Part shown: positions 6,503-15,995 of the stretch, piece by piece
Layout of the letters: the number at the start of each line of letters is the position of its first letter
Numbering within the stretch: the stretch's first letter is position 1
Assembly: GCA_002168225.1 (NCBI GenBank)
Contig: NHBH01000009.1
Location: 9,609-73,608, forward strand
Direction: 5' to 3'
From: Micavibrio sp. TMED2
GTDB taxonomy: Bacteria > Pseudomonadota > Alphaproteobacteria > TMED2
DNA length: 64,000 nucleotides
Position numbers and translations under genes: made by a program
The notes under the pieces: generated by a model
Told to the model about the DNA's origin: nothing
The model's input: the letters and a program-made list of their open reading frames with translations, nothing else
Database searches by the model: none

Positions 6503-7585
6503 TCACGTTGTCGGTGAGGAGCCGAACAGGTTGAGGTTGTGCAGATAGCCCTGGGCCATGGCGCGCATCAGGGCCTCGCCTTCGACGAAGGTGAAGGGGA
6601 TATGGTAATCTTTTGATAGTGCGACCAACTTCTCCTTCATCGCCTCGGAAGGCTTGGCGTTGGTTACAACCATCATCACTTCGACAATTTGATCAGTATA
6701 GTTGTCATCCTGTTGCCGGCTGGTGAAGGCCTGTTCCAGTTGTTCCGCCTTTTCGACCTCGACCTTATCTTTATAATCCTTGACCTGAATCAGGACCACC
6801 CAGCCGCGCTCGGAATCGAAGGGGTTGGGGAAACGCAGTTCCAGATCGGCGCCGCGTTCCTTGGGGCCGCCGGTATGGATTACCTCCGCCTCGCGCAACA
6901 GTGGTTCAAGGCCGACGGCGATTGCCTTCTCCCACTCGGCAGCCTGCAGGGAGTTGTTGAAGACGGCTCTGAGTTTGTCGGCAAATTCGGTAGCGGTGTC
7001 CTGCAATTCGCTCTGGGCGATGCTTAACACCCGCTCAACCCCGGAGGAGGCGGTGCCAGCATCCTTTGCGGACAGCTTGGACAGCGCCATCAAGTTACCA
7101 TGAAACTCATGCAAGCGAACGATGCGGTTGCGTGCCTTCAGGCGGGTGCGCAGGGTATCCGGCACCATCGCATGGGAATTGGCGACCGGAAAACCGAGGC
7201 GCATGACCGGCAGCATGTGGCGGAAATCGCCATGATCAGCCAGCGGTTCGCCATATTGGTAGTCACCGGTGACTTCGCAGATGCTGAACTGGCCGTTTAC
7301 CGGGATATTGGGCAACAGTACCAAATCGCCCACCATGATCGCATCATTGCCGCGTCCGGCGTCCTTGCCCAGCATCGGTGAATTGCGCCAGGCATCCTGC
7401 TCATCGGTGCCGAGCGGTTCGCCACGCTCGCGCTTTGCCTTGATCAGCCGCAGATCAAGCCCGTCATGCCAGCCCCAGCCTTGCCGCAGCCAGCCGCCCT
7501 GATTGCCGCCGAGCGCGGCGTAGATGCTGTCGCGGATTGCCACGCTGCCCCGCGAGGTTCTGACCATCCATGCGCGTTCGATCAT
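6503..7585 (-). CDS. Mrr-like PD-(D/E)XK nuclease coupled to cas3
   Basis: A 360-residue protein whose ATG overlaps the cas3 stop (ATGA). The C-terminal third reads as a Mrr-type restriction-endonuclease fold: EWEKAIAVGLEPLL, then HTGGPKERGADLELRF (the acidic metal ligand), then WVVLIQVKDYKDKV (Q-x-K in place of E-x-K, as in Mrr and its relatives). The N-terminus (ERAWMVRTSRGS) resembles the PUA/EVE-like start of some Mrr-family proteins that sense modified bases. The middle (VERVLSIAQSELQDTATEF) is helical and may be a linker. Such a nuclease is not part of the standard type I-G gene set. Coupling to cas3 argues that it is made along with the interference complex, either as an extra effector, a back-up or a passenger. 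The nuclease family is well supported; its partner and target are inferred. Confidence 0.8.
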   Translation of the reverse strand: MIERAWMVRTSRGSVAIRDSIYAALGGNQGGWLRQGWGWHDGLDLRLIKAKRERGEPLGTDEQDAWRNSPMLGKDAGRGNDAIMVGDLVLLPNIPVNGQFSICEVTGDYQYGEPLADHGDFRHMLPVMRLGFPVANSHAMVPDTLRTRLKARNRIVRLHEFHGNLMALSKLSAKDAGTASSGVERVLSIAQSELQDTATEFADKLRAVFNNSLQAAEWEKAIAVGLEPLLREAEVIHTGGPKERGADLELRFPNPFDSERGWVVLIQVKDYKDKVEVEKAEQLEQAFTSRQQDDNYTDQIVEVMMVVTNAKPSEAMKEKLVALSKDYHIPFTFVEGEALMRAMAQGYLHNLNLFGSSPTT

Positions 7586-10500
7586 GCGCTTTTTCTCCCG
7601 GTTTTGGTGTTCGGTTCATCTGTCGCCGGTTGTCGCCTTGAGAAGGCTGCACGGGTGACATTGAGGAACTTGCCCTGACTGAAGCGCTCGACGGTTTCCT
7701 GAGCGTCCCAGGCTTTGGGCGGCATGGTTTCACCCTCACGCCAGGCCTGTGCCAACAGGGCGGTGATGGTCGGCATGCTTGCCGGTTGCCGCCAGAGCGG
7801 CCAGCGGAAGCGGAAGTCGCGTGCGCCCTGCCCGCCGGGGATCGCCGATATATGGCGGTCGCTATAAGGTGTCGCCATCACCGGCAGGCTCGACAGGCCA
7901 AAGGCGGCCAGCCGGTTTGCACCATGCTGGGTGGTGGCGGCATCGCCCGACGGGTTCACTGCGCGCAGGGCATAGCGTCGGTCCTCCTCCACATCCCAGC
8001 GGAAGCCATCGGTGGGGTCGATGCGCTGCCATGGTGTGAACAGTGCCTCGGTCATGGCCTGTTCGGCACTGATCTCCACGGCCTTCTTGCCGCGTCCCCG
8101 TTTGCCGGGTGAGCCCTGCTCCACGACACCGGCAAACCGGGTGAGAAAATGCTGGTGCCCCTGACCGAACATCAGGCAGAGCGGCGTCGGGTCGATGCTG
8201 CCCTTGCGGTTGATTGCGCCATCATTCATCAGGGCCGCCATCATGTCAGACCGGTACCGGTCGGCCAGCGAGGCCTCCCTGACGGTATCCCCGAGCAGCC
8301 GGTGTGCCGCTTCTGCGCTATGGTTCAGGTTCTTCTCGCCCGCGAAATCATGGGCACCGGCCAGCCTGGTGCTGCCCTCGGCAGCGGCAGCGGCGATATC
8401 GTCCTCTGTAACTTCGGCGCGGAGTTGCAGCACCGGGCGCAGGGTCTTCCTGCCCATGTCATCATCCCAATACGCCTGTGGGTGCCAGTCGGGCCGTACA
8501 GCTTCCAGCACGCGGAGCAGGCCAAGCAGGGCGAGGAACGCCAGCAGATTGTCAGGCTCCAGCCCCTCCAGCCGGTGTCGGTGGATGGGCAGCGAAGCCG
8601 GTAAGGCCGCACCTGTCAGGTGGGATGGCTGCCAGTCGCTTATGGCCATATCCGGATTGGCCGAGGCATGGTGATCGGCGAGCCGCAGCAGGCTCTCCAG
8701 CCAGGCCAGTTGCCACCAGCCATAGCGCCGGATCAGCCGGGCCATCAGGCCGCCCCAGTCATCGCCCTGCCAGTCGAAGCCGAGCCGGTTTGGTGCCGGT
8801 ATGTCGGCTGTCAGATCAAAGGGTTCCCGGTCGCTCATGCCATCGGTGTGGAGCTGGTACAGCGTGTGTTGCTCCCATTCATCGGCAAAGCCATAGAATG
8901 GTCGACCATAGCCGTGATGGGTGCCGACCAGCCACAGCACAAGTTCCGGGTCATGGGCACCGGCCAGCACATCCTGCTCGGCCAACAGCATGCGCACCGA
9001 CAACGCCTCGTGCCGCCAACCCTTTGGCAGCATCGAGACCGGGTTGCCGGATGTGTTGCCAACAGCCTTGGCTAGCAGTTCTTCAGGATTGGCAAAGGTC
9101 TGACCAAGTACGGAATAGAGCAGTGACTGAAAGCGTGGATCGGCCTTGCCCCAGTCATGTGCCCAGGCAGCGCGGCATAAGGCATCGGTCAGTGCATCCG
9201 ACAGACCCAGATGTTTGGCAGCACGCATGATGGCGGCGACAACACGTCGGCTATGCCGGTTCAGATATTCGCGGTCGCTTGGTTCAATGTCTGCGTTCTC
9301 GCCAGTATCTGTTGCTGTTGCATCGTTGATATTGGCCCTCGTTTGGCTCGCCTGATCGTCCTCGGTGCTGGGTGGATTATCTGCGGTGGGTGGATTATCG
9401 GCGATGGCATTGAGGGTATCCGGCAGTTTGATTCCGCCCGGGAATGCCAGAATAGCAGCGGTTGGCAGCACGTCATCGGTGGCTTCATCGCCATAGGGAA
9501 ACACCAGCTCTATTTTTGGTTTTGGTCCTGTGCCATTCAGTATGGCATTCGCATCCTCCAGCCATTTGTGGGCATCGGGATCCAGCTCCTCGGCTGTGTT
9601 CGACAGAATGCTATCGACAATGCGGGCCGGTCCGTCTGTCTCCTCACGGTATTCTGCCAGCCATTTTTCCAGCCGGTCTGACCACTTTTTCACAAGCTTT
9701 TCGTGAGCTTTCAAGCCCTCTTCCGAAGTCTTTTCCTCATCCGTGATCGCGCGCACCAGTAACGCTGCATGCAGGCGGAAGGCGGCCTTGCTTCGCGCAT
9801 AAGGCCGGGCAGCCCGGTCGGCCACATCGGGCACTGTTTCCATGCTGTCCGGGTTCCAGCCGAACTGATCGGCCCCGCCGTAGTTGGCGCTGGCAGGAAC
9901 GACAATCACGTCACCGGGGCGGATTTCATTCGGCCAGACCGACCGGCTGTTCTCGTCATCCCGACCGCGCCAGCGAAATGCGCGATAGCCACCCGATTTG
10001 CGCTCACTGGCATCATCGGTCTCGATCAACAGCGGCACATCGCTGGCGTCGGTATCGGCTGGCAGCCGATCGCCCAGTGATTGCAGCCAGCGCCGGGCCG
10101 TCGGGACCGGTACCTCAATCGCCTCGGTCGCGCGTGGCGGCAGCAGACTCAGGATGTCGAGCGTCTGGCGGCGATATTTGTCACTCTCGCCCATATGGCG
10201 GCGCTCGAGGTCGCCGCGCCAGATGATCTGCACCCCGGCGGGCTGGCGCTGCGGGCCATGCAGGTACAGGGTGAGATCGGTTGCCACCGCCGGACGCGGC
10301 GCGGTCTGGAAGCAGGTATCGGCATCGACCGGGCGAAGGATCGGGGCATCGGGCCGTTCGGCCAGCATCGGCGCCAGAGCCATCGGGTCCATATCCTGCA
10401 GCCGCGCGTTCATGCCGTTAATGCCGAAGTCGAGCACATCATCATTTTCGCTGTACTGCTTATTCAGCCAGTCCCAGCACGCCTTGACCGCGTCGCCGTA

Positions 10501-11775
10501 AACCGGATCCGCGTAACGCTTCCTGAGTTGCTCATCGGTGATCAGAATGCTGCCCTTGGCCGCTATATCGCGCCCGGCACGGTTAACGCGGCCGAAGCGT
10601 TGACGCAGGGCATCGAGCGGTGCCGCCTCGGTCACCAGCGCGTCGAGGTCGATATCGACCCCGGCCTCCAGACATTGGGTGGCAACCACGATCAGCGGTT
10701 TTTCCGGGCGCGGCTTATGTCCGGTGCGGATATTGTCGAGGTCCTCTGCAATCATATCACGGTCAACCGCTCTTGCCGGGCCGATCATCAGTTTGATGTC
10801 AGCCTTCTCACCAAGTTGCAGGCGCAGTTGCTCGAATATCTGCCGCGCTGTTGCTACCCGGTTGACCACAACGCCGATGGCTTTTGTGTTGTCATCCTTG
10901 AGTAATTCCCCGACTTCCGCAGCGGCGGCGGTGGGAAAGGCGGTTTTGTAGGTTCCCTTGATTGTGTCGAGGCGGACCGGCTTGGTGGCTTCCAGTCGGC
11001 TCTTCAGCGTCCTGTCCTGCCTGTCATCATCTGCCAGCGCGAAGGGCTCTTGCCCGCCCCGGTTGCCCGGGGTGGCGCTCATCTCGACAACCTGCCATGG
11101 ACGGTCAGCCGTACCGGTTTCGCGCCAGTTCTCACTGCGCAAACGGGCAATACCGGACAGGGTCTGGCGGAACGGCTCTGACAGATGCACTTCATCAAGC
11201 AGGAACAGGCAGTCATTGCCGAACAGCCCGGCATGCACCGGCTTCATGCGATCGCTGATGCCATAGCCGCGGAACAGCAGCCGTGAGCCGACCTGATCGA
11301 CGGTCGAGCACAGGATTGTCGGTTGGTGCGGACTGGTGGCCCAGCCATGTTCCAGCGGCATGCCACCACGCAGCGCACGTGCCATCACGGGGATATCGCC
11401 ACCTGCCAGATGCCGCAGCCGATCGGCGACGGTTTTCAGAATGCCGTCTTCTGCATTTTGCAGTTTCTCTGCGATCTCCTCTGCCCGTCTGAAGGCATCA
11501 TCGACGATCAGCCGGCGGTCGACCACCAGCACGATCCGCATCGGTGCCGGTCGCGCCGGATCATCAGCGCAGAGCGCCAGATGGAACAGCGCAATATCAA
11601 GGCTGGCGGTCTTGCCACTGCCGGTCGGCAGGTCCATGACGGATGGCCAGCCCTGCCCCGTCGCCAATTGCCCGACCAGCCGCGTTTGCCACGGGAAGGG
11701 GGCATAGCCATACAATTCGTTGTAATAGCCGTCAAAATCATGGGTGGATAGTGAGGGCAGGCTGGTGCTGGTCAT
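7582..11775 (-). CDS. cas3: Type I-G Cas3 (helicase then HD) with large C-terminal extension
   Basis: A 1397-residue interference nuclease-helicase that unwinds and degrades DNA marked by the crRNA complex. The helicase comes first: DLPTGSGKT (48-56), LLDEVH (192-197), SATP (233-236), and the arginine-finger motif QRFGRVNRAG (392-401). The HD nuclease follows, the order typical of type I-G: H841, HDWGK (873-877), H922, HH (953-954) and ADHH (1033-1036); all expected metal ligands seem present. From about residue 1068 a further 330 residues begin with NLLAFLALLGLLRVLEAVR, like Csx17/Cas8-type and 'Cas3-extension' proteins of I-G systems. Since the operon has no separate large subunit, this part probably does that job. 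It follows csb2 by 24 bases. The reading frame looks intact. Confidence 0.93.
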   Translation of the reverse strand: MTSTSLPSLSTHDFDGYYNELYGYAPFPWQTRLVGQLATGQGWPSVMDLPTGSGKTASLDIALFHLALCADDPARPAPMRIVLVVDRRLIVDDAFRRAEEIAEKLQNAEDGILKTVADRLRHLAGGDIPVMARALRGGMPLEHGWATSPHQPTILCSTVDQVGSRLLFRGYGISDRMKPVHAGLFGNDCLFLLDEVHLSEPFRQTLSGIARLRSENWRETGTADRPWQVVEMSATPGNRGGQEPFALADDDRQDRTLKSRLEATKPVRLDTIKGTYKTAFPTAAAAEVGELLKDDNTKAIGVVVNRVATARQIFEQLRLQLGEKADIKLMIGPARAVDRDMIAEDLDNIRTGHKPRPEKPLIVVATQCLEAGVDIDLDALVTEAAPLDALRQRFGRVNRAGRDIAAKGSILITDEQLRKRYADPVYGDAVKACWDWLNKQYSENDDVLDFGINGMNARLQDMDPMALAPMLAERPDAPILRPVDADTCFQTAPRPAVATDLTLYLHGPQRQPAGVQIIWRGDLERRHMGESDKYRRQTLDILSLLPPRATEAIEVPVPTARRWLQSLGDRLPADTDASDVPLLIETDDASERKSGGYRAFRWRGRDDENSRSVWPNEIRPGDVIVVPASANYGGADQFGWNPDSMETVPDVADRAARPYARSKAAFRLHAALLVRAITDEEKTSEEGLKAHEKLVKKWSDRLEKWLAEYREETDGPARIVDSILSNTAEELDPDAHKWLEDANAILNGTGPKPKIELVFPYGDEATDDVLPTAAILAFPGGIKLPDTLNAIADNPPTADNPPSTEDDQASQTRANINDATATDTGENADIEPSDREYLNRHSRRVVAAIMRAAKHLGLSDALTDALCRAAWAHDWGKADPRFQSLLYSVLGQTFANPEELLAKAVGNTSGNPVSMLPKGWRHEALSVRMLLAEQDVLAGAHDPELVLWLVGTHHGYGRPFYGFADEWEQHTLYQLHTDGMSDREPFDLTADIPAPNRLGFDWQGDDWGGLMARLIRRYGWWQLAWLESLLRLADHHASANPDMAISDWQPSHLTGAALPASLPIHRHRLEGLEPDNLLAFLALLGLLRVLEAVRPDWHPQAYWDDDMGRKTLRPVLQLRAEVTEDDIAAAAAEGSTRLAGAHDFAGEKNLNHSAEAAHRLLGDTVREASLADRYRSDMMAALMNDGAINRKGSIDPTPLCLMFGQGHQHFLTRFAGVVEQGSPGKRGRGKKAVEISAEQAMTEALFTPWQRIDPTDGFRWDVEEDRRYALRAVNPSGDAATTQHGANRLAAFGLSSLPVMATPYSDRHISAIPGGQGARDFRFRWPLWRQPASMPTITALLAQAWREGETMPPKAWDAQETVERFSQGKFLNVTRAAFSRRQPATDEPNTKTGRKSA

Positions 11776-11799
11776 GGCGCGTTATCCTCCATGATGGGG

Positions 11800-13293
11800 T
11801 TATGATCGGGTTTTGGAGCGGGGCTGGGGTGTAAACGGCAGACACAGCCCCATGCCATGGAACCGACCCGCGCCGAGGATGACCGGGCCGGATACCGGCT
11901 GGTCAAATCTGATCACCGCATGGCACATTTCCCGGCTGCGCAGGGCCGGTGGCAGTCGCCATCGCGGGCGCGTGCCGGTGACGCTCGGATGCGCCGGGGT
12001 GGCACCGCTTATGCCGCTGTGCTTGCCAAGCTGGATTGCCGGACGCCCTGCAGAGGACCCTTCCGTAATGCTTGCCGGTTCCGGTAGGCCGATATTGCGG
12101 CAGGCCTGAACAATGATCGCTTCAATCTCCTGCTGTCGGGCATCACCGGGTGGCTGTTTCAGATGACGATCCAGCACAATCGGGGTTGCCGTGGCCCAGT
12201 AGCGGGATGGCCTGCTGTAGCGACTTGGCTTGAGCGATTGCCGTCCGGTCACTGATGCAAGATGCAGCTCGATCATGAATCGTTTTGCATCATCCCCGCG
12301 CGGGCATAGTTGCAGTAATCGTGTGCCGTACTGGTTGACGGCCTTGGCATTCAGCGCCGCCATCACGCCTTGTAATAACTGAAATGTATCCGGGTTGTCG
12401 TGAGGATTGTCAAAAGCCGGTGGCAGCGCCAACCCGAAGCCCATCAACGTGCCCCGGGCATGTTGCCAGCCAAGATCGGCAAGCGGCAGCACAGCCATAT
12501 GCGGTTTTGCCGTCGGGCTGCCATCCGGTTGGTGTCCGGAGATCACTTCCGGTACCGTCATGCCGATGGCATCGAAGCCAGCGAGAAGGGTATCGCGCAT
12601 GGCCTTGGCATAGAGCGGAAACGCGGTGATTGAGGGCACAAAACTATTGGCATGCAGCTCAAGTACCAGCCAGTTGCGACCGAATTTGGTGGTGCCAGCA
12701 CTGGTGGCATCATTGGCGGGATGGTCGATGACAATATCGCCGGGGGGCGGTCTGCGCCCGGCATGATAGCTGGCCTCGAGCGTCGCGAGCCGTCCCGCAC
12801 CGATGCGGCGCTGTGGTGCCTGTCTGAGGTTGGGGCGTACTGATTCACCGCGCCGGAACCGGCAACGGGTCAGGCTCGCCGAATGGCCGACACTGGCAGT
12901 GTCGCGGGCGAGGTCGTCGAGCAGGTCGAGAATCTCCTGCTCCGGCTCCTCGGTCCAGATGATTTCCACCAGCGGATCATCGGGCAGGGCGGCGGGGAAC
13001 TGGCGTGGCTGGCGGCTGCGGCGCTCCGCCAGCGTCAGGGCATCATTGACAGGCACATAGGCATTGCCGATCTGCCGGGCATTGTAGTCGCTGGCATAGA
13101 CGCCCTCGACGGCTTGTTGCTCCAACCATGTAAGTGCCGGGCGGAAACGGTCATCCTCGCCCTGCATGCCCCAGGTGGCGACCAGTGCCGAGTAGACCCG
13201 GTCCGGCTGCGGCGGCCAGTCGGGTTCACTCGAAACCTGATCGCGGGCGGCGTAGCACACCCCGCCCAGATATTCGATTTCGAGAACCAGCAT
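11800..13293 (-). CDS. csb2: Csb2, Cas5-Cas6 fusion of type I-G
   Basis: A 497-residue protein of the Csb2 (GSU0054) family. The N-terminus (MLVLEIEYLGG, then EPDWPPQPDRVYSALVATW) is the Cas5-like part, which should hold the 5' tag of the crRNA. The C-terminus has the glycine-rich GPVILGAGRFHGMGLCLPF expected of the Cas6-like RAMP fold, which should cut the repeat RNA. Length is normal for the family. Its ATG overlaps the csb1 stop by one base (TAATG), so translation is coupled. No other Cas6 is in the window, so this is the likely processor of the array at 1782-4413 and perhaps of the solo repeat. Confidence 0.92.
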   Translation of the reverse strand: MLVLEIEYLGGVCYAARDQVSSEPDWPPQPDRVYSALVATWGMQGEDDRFRPALTWLEQQAVEGVYASDYNARQIGNAYVPVNDALTLAERRSRQPRQFPAALPDDPLVEIIWTEEPEQEILDLLDDLARDTASVGHSASLTRCRFRRGESVRPNLRQAPQRRIGAGRLATLEASYHAGRRPPPGDIVIDHPANDATSAGTTKFGRNWLVLELHANSFVPSITAFPLYAKAMRDTLLAGFDAIGMTVPEVISGHQPDGSPTAKPHMAVLPLADLGWQHARGTLMGFGLALPPAFDNPHDNPDTFQLLQGVMAALNAKAVNQYGTRLLQLCPRGDDAKRFMIELHLASVTGRQSLKPSRYSRPSRYWATATPIVLDRHLKQPPGDARQQEIEAIIVQACRNIGLPEPASITEGSSAGRPAIQLGKHSGISGATPAHPSVTGTRPRWRLPPALRSREMCHAVIRFDQPVSGPVILGAGRFHGMGLCLPFTPQPRSKTRS

Positions 13294-14519
13294 TACTCGT
13301 CCTCCGCCTCGTCGCTCAGATCCTTGAGCGCCATTTCCTCACTTTGCCGGATGATCGAGATCAGCTTGTCCTGTGGCTTCAGCATGACCGGGTCGGGTTC
13401 GTAACCGACACCTGTGGTGCGCAGCTTGTCCGCTGCCTCGTCATAGAGTGCGATGGCCTGATCAAGATCGAGGTCGATCTGTTTTACCATGCCGTCATGA
13501 TGCACCAGTTCCAGTGCCTGCAGCCCGCCATCCGGGACAAGATCACAGCGCGAGCGCAGTGAGAAGCCGTTGCGATCCTGCGCCAGAAACGCCACCAGCC
13601 CGAGACTGGCCAGCAGGCTGCGTCCGGCGCGGGTCTGTTCCGGGGTGCCGAAACGCAGACGCCGCAGCCCGGCCGTGCTCAGCAGTACGACCTGTTCGGC
13701 ATAATCGCAGGTGACGCCGAGCGGTTGAATGGATGGGGCAATGTTACCGTGGTTGGCTTCTGATGGCTTTGACTTCTTTGCACCTTTCTGGGCCGTTTCG
13801 ACCCAGCCATCCGCTGTCTTGTATATCTCGACGCCTTTGCGGATACCGAGCGGGTCCATCCGGCTGCCGGTACGCTTTCCAAGACTTCGACCCTGAAATT
13901 CACCGGTCTGGCGATTGACCATTTCCTCTGCTGGTACGTTGATCCCGATGATTTCCGATGTCAGCGAGCGCTGGAACTTGGCGCCCAAGCCGCCGCCTTG
14001 TCCCTGACTGTGCCAGGCGCCGAACAGCAATGCGGTCGGAGCGTGGGAGAGCAGGGCTGCCGCTTCTGCCGGTTTGGCCTTGATCAGAGCTTCACCGAGC
14101 GGTGATTTCAGAAACGGCACATCATCCAGCAGGCTGTCGCGCAGGATTGCATCATATATCCGGTGCGGCGCGTCGAGTGAACTGATCCTGTCGGCGACAT
14201 TCAGGCCGGTATCACTGAAATCAACGGTGACACGCGGTATCTTGAAATCTTCGTCATAAATCAGGCTGACCAGCGCCTCTTCCATGCGGTTGGCCTGGCT
14301 CTGCACGCTGTCGATCAGGACGCAGACAATGCCGTCTTTCTGTCCCGGGACTCGACGGACCTCAAAGACGTGGCGCGGCGGGTCATTCTTGCCATCACCC
14401 GGATAGGTTGGCGGAAAAATCTTGTCGCCCGGGCCGCCTGCCGGTTGCAACTTCTGACGGCGGCGGATCGCGGCGTGGCGGCTGACAAAATCATCAAGCT
14501 CTTGATAGTTAAGGGTCAT
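13293..14519 (-). CDS. csb1: Csb1, Cas7 backbone protein of type I-G
   Basis: A 408-residue Csb1 (GSU0053) family protein, the Cas7-type subunit that should coat the spacer part of the crRNA. Recognisable parts are KIFPPTYPG, VCVLIDSVQSQANRMEEAL (near residue 70), and a middle SLTSEIIGINVPAEEMVNR. The charged C-terminus ends in an Asp/Glu-rich tail. It is the first gene of the cas operon; its start lies 168 bases from the divergent WYL regulator. The operon order csb1-csb2-cas3-nuclease on one strand, with 1-24 base junctions, implies a single transcript. Confidence 0.93.
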   Translation of the reverse strand: MTLNYQELDDFVSRHAAIRRRQKLQPAGGPGDKIFPPTYPGDGKNDPPRHVFEVRRVPGQKDGIVCVLIDSVQSQANRMEEALVSLIYDEDFKIPRVTVDFSDTGLNVADRISSLDAPHRIYDAILRDSLLDDVPFLKSPLGEALIKAKPAEAAALLSHAPTALLFGAWHSQGQGGGLGAKFQRSLTSEIIGINVPAEEMVNRQTGEFQGRSLGKRTGSRMDPLGIRKGVEIYKTADGWVETAQKGAKKSKPSEANHGNIAPSIQPLGVTCDYAEQVVLLSTAGLRRLRFGTPEQTRAGRSLLASLGLVAFLAQDRNGFSLRSRCDLVPDGGLQALELVHHDGMVKQIDLDLDQAIALYDEAADKLRTTGVGYEPDPVMLKPQDKLISIIRQSEEMALKDLSDEAEDE

Positions 14520-14604
14520 TTCGATGTTTCCTCATGTTTTGAGAGCCGCGAGAGCCCGATATTGTGTGGGTTTTACGCTACGATTGAATGCAATGGTAGG
14601 TACT

Positions 14605-14617
14605 CACAAAAATTGTG
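14605..14617. promoter_or_regulatory. Candidate operator in the csb1/WYL intergenic region
   Basis: CACAAAAATTGTG has 5-base arms (CACAA/TTGTG) around three bases and lies midway between the divergent starts at 14519 and 14688. WYL regulators of the CapW/BrxR type bind inverted repeats beside their own gene, so this is a reasonable site for control of both directions. No strong -35/-10 pair could be assigned with confidence. Confidence 0.4.
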
Positions 14618-14687
14618 CGCATACATTCTGGGAGGATTGTTCTAGAGTCAAGGCCTGATCTGATACATATGAAACAAAACATGCTTT

Positions 14688-15539
14688 ATGCCCCCTGCCG
14701 GACCTGTGGATAAATCTGAAACGATGCGTTGGACGGTTGAGCAACGCCTTGCCTTCATTGCTGATCGACTGGCTTGGGAGGGGAGTGTCAACCGGCGTGA
14801 TCTGGTTGAGCAATTCGGTATCTCGCCCAATCAGGCCACTGGCGATTTCAATCGCTTTGCGGAGTATTATCCGGAAGCGCTGGATTATGATCGTCAGGAA
14901 AAAACCTATCGCCCCGGTCCAAAATTTGTCGATGTGCCCCATCGTGGCTCGAACGAATTGCTGAGCGAGTTGCGGTTGATCGGGGAGGGTATACTGGGAG
15001 CGGCTGCAGGCTTGTTCACGAGCCCACCGGAAATCGTGGTGGCAGAAGCGCCCGTTCGCCCGGTGCCCGATGCAACATTGGCAGCAGTAATCGCTGCGAT
15101 CAGGCAGTCGCGGCAGGTGCATTGCCGCTATCGCTCTTTCTCGACCATGGAGCTGAAGCCGCGCGTTCTCGAACCCTTTGCTCTGGTGTTTGACGGGTTT
15201 CGCTGGCATGTCAGGGGCTTTGATACAGGGCAACAAAAATTTCGGGATTTTGTTCTGGGACGATTGGATAGCCCGGAGCTTGGTGACGCTGCCCATATGC
15301 GTCGTGAGGATGATCCCGAATGGATGGAACACGAGACCCTCACAATCATCCCCCATCCGGGGCTTACCGAGCCGCAGCGGCAGGCAATCGTGATCGATTA
15401 CGGCATGAGCGATGGATGTTTGCGACTGACGCCCCGCAAGGCGTTGGCATTCTATGTCAAAAAACGGCTTGGCCTGCTGGAAGGTCATAAGGAGCGCAAG
15501 CCTGAAGAACAGCATATTGTGCTCTTGAATGATGACTGA
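14688..15539 (+). CDS. WYL-domain transcription regulator (CapW/BrxR-like)
   Basis: A 283-residue protein. An N-terminal winged helix-turn-helix comes first (TVEQRLAFIADRL, then VNRRDLVEQFGISPNQATGD, about residues 16-62). A linker follows, then a WYL domain around RQVHCRYRSFS and the degenerate WYL core FRWHVRGFD (about 178-186). The C-terminus (LTPRKALAFYVKKRLGLLEG) fits the conserved C-terminal extension of these regulators. The family represses defence operons and may release DNA on sensing a ligand such as nucleic acid. Being divergent from csb1, it most likely controls the cas operon. An internal ATG at 14724 is an alternative start. Confidence 0.87.
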   Translation: MPPAGPVDKSETMRWTVEQRLAFIADRLAWEGSVNRRDLVEQFGISPNQATGDFNRFAEYYPEALDYDRQEKTYRPGPKFVDVPHRGSNELLSELRLIGEGILGAAAGLFTSPPEIVVAEAPVRPVPDATLAAVIAAIRQSRQVHCRYRSFSTMELKPRVLEPFALVFDGFRWHVRGFDTGQQKFRDFVLGRLDSPELGDAAHMRREDDPEWMEHETLTIIPHPGLTEPQRQAIVIDYGMSDGCLRLTPRKALAFYVKKRLGLLEGHKERKPEEQHIVLLNDD

Positions 15540-15584
15540 GGGCGTTTTGTTGGGCGGTTGGAGTTCCCCTCATGCGAACCGGCC

Positions 15585-15995
15585 TCAAAAATGCACGCCG
15601 GCCAGGCGGCCGGCGGTCAGGAGAAGGCCGCCGAAGATGAAGACGAGGCACGACATGATTGTGCCGAGGGTGAGCAGTACCGGCCAGGCGGGTTTCGCGC
15701 GCAGGGCCAGATAGAGATAGAACGCCGGTGTCAGCGCGATGCTGAGCATGACCGGCAGGCCGCTCCAATACGGGCCATCGGCAAAAATGCGGGCCTTGGT
15801 GATGGCATAATCCGCGCTCCATCCGGCGCTGACCAGTGACGCATAGCCGAAAATCGCCGGCAGGATCAGCACCGCATAGGCAAAGGCCCAGATGATCGCG
15901 CGGATCGCCTGCCGGTCGAGCATGCGCCGCCGCAGCCAGGCGAGCAGGGCGCTGACGAGAAACAGCAGGATAAGGCCGACAATCAGAACAGACAT
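15585..15995 (-). CDS. Small membrane protein of unknown function
   Basis: A 136-residue protein with four hydrophobic segments (about 3-20, 35-55, 78-98 and 108-128), the first followed by a basic cluster (WLRRRMLDR). I recognise no family or active-site motif. It lies between the WYL regulator and the queuosine operon, convergent with the former, and so marks the edge of the chromosomal backbone on this side. Function is not predictable from the sequence. Confidence 0.6.
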   Translation of the reverse strand: MSVLIVGLILLFLVSALLAWLRRRMLDRQAIRAIIWAFAYAVLILPAIFGYASLVSAGWSADYAITKARIFADGPYWSGLPVMLSIALTPAFYLYLALRAKPAWPVLLTLGTIMSCLVFIFGGLLLTAGRLAGVHF

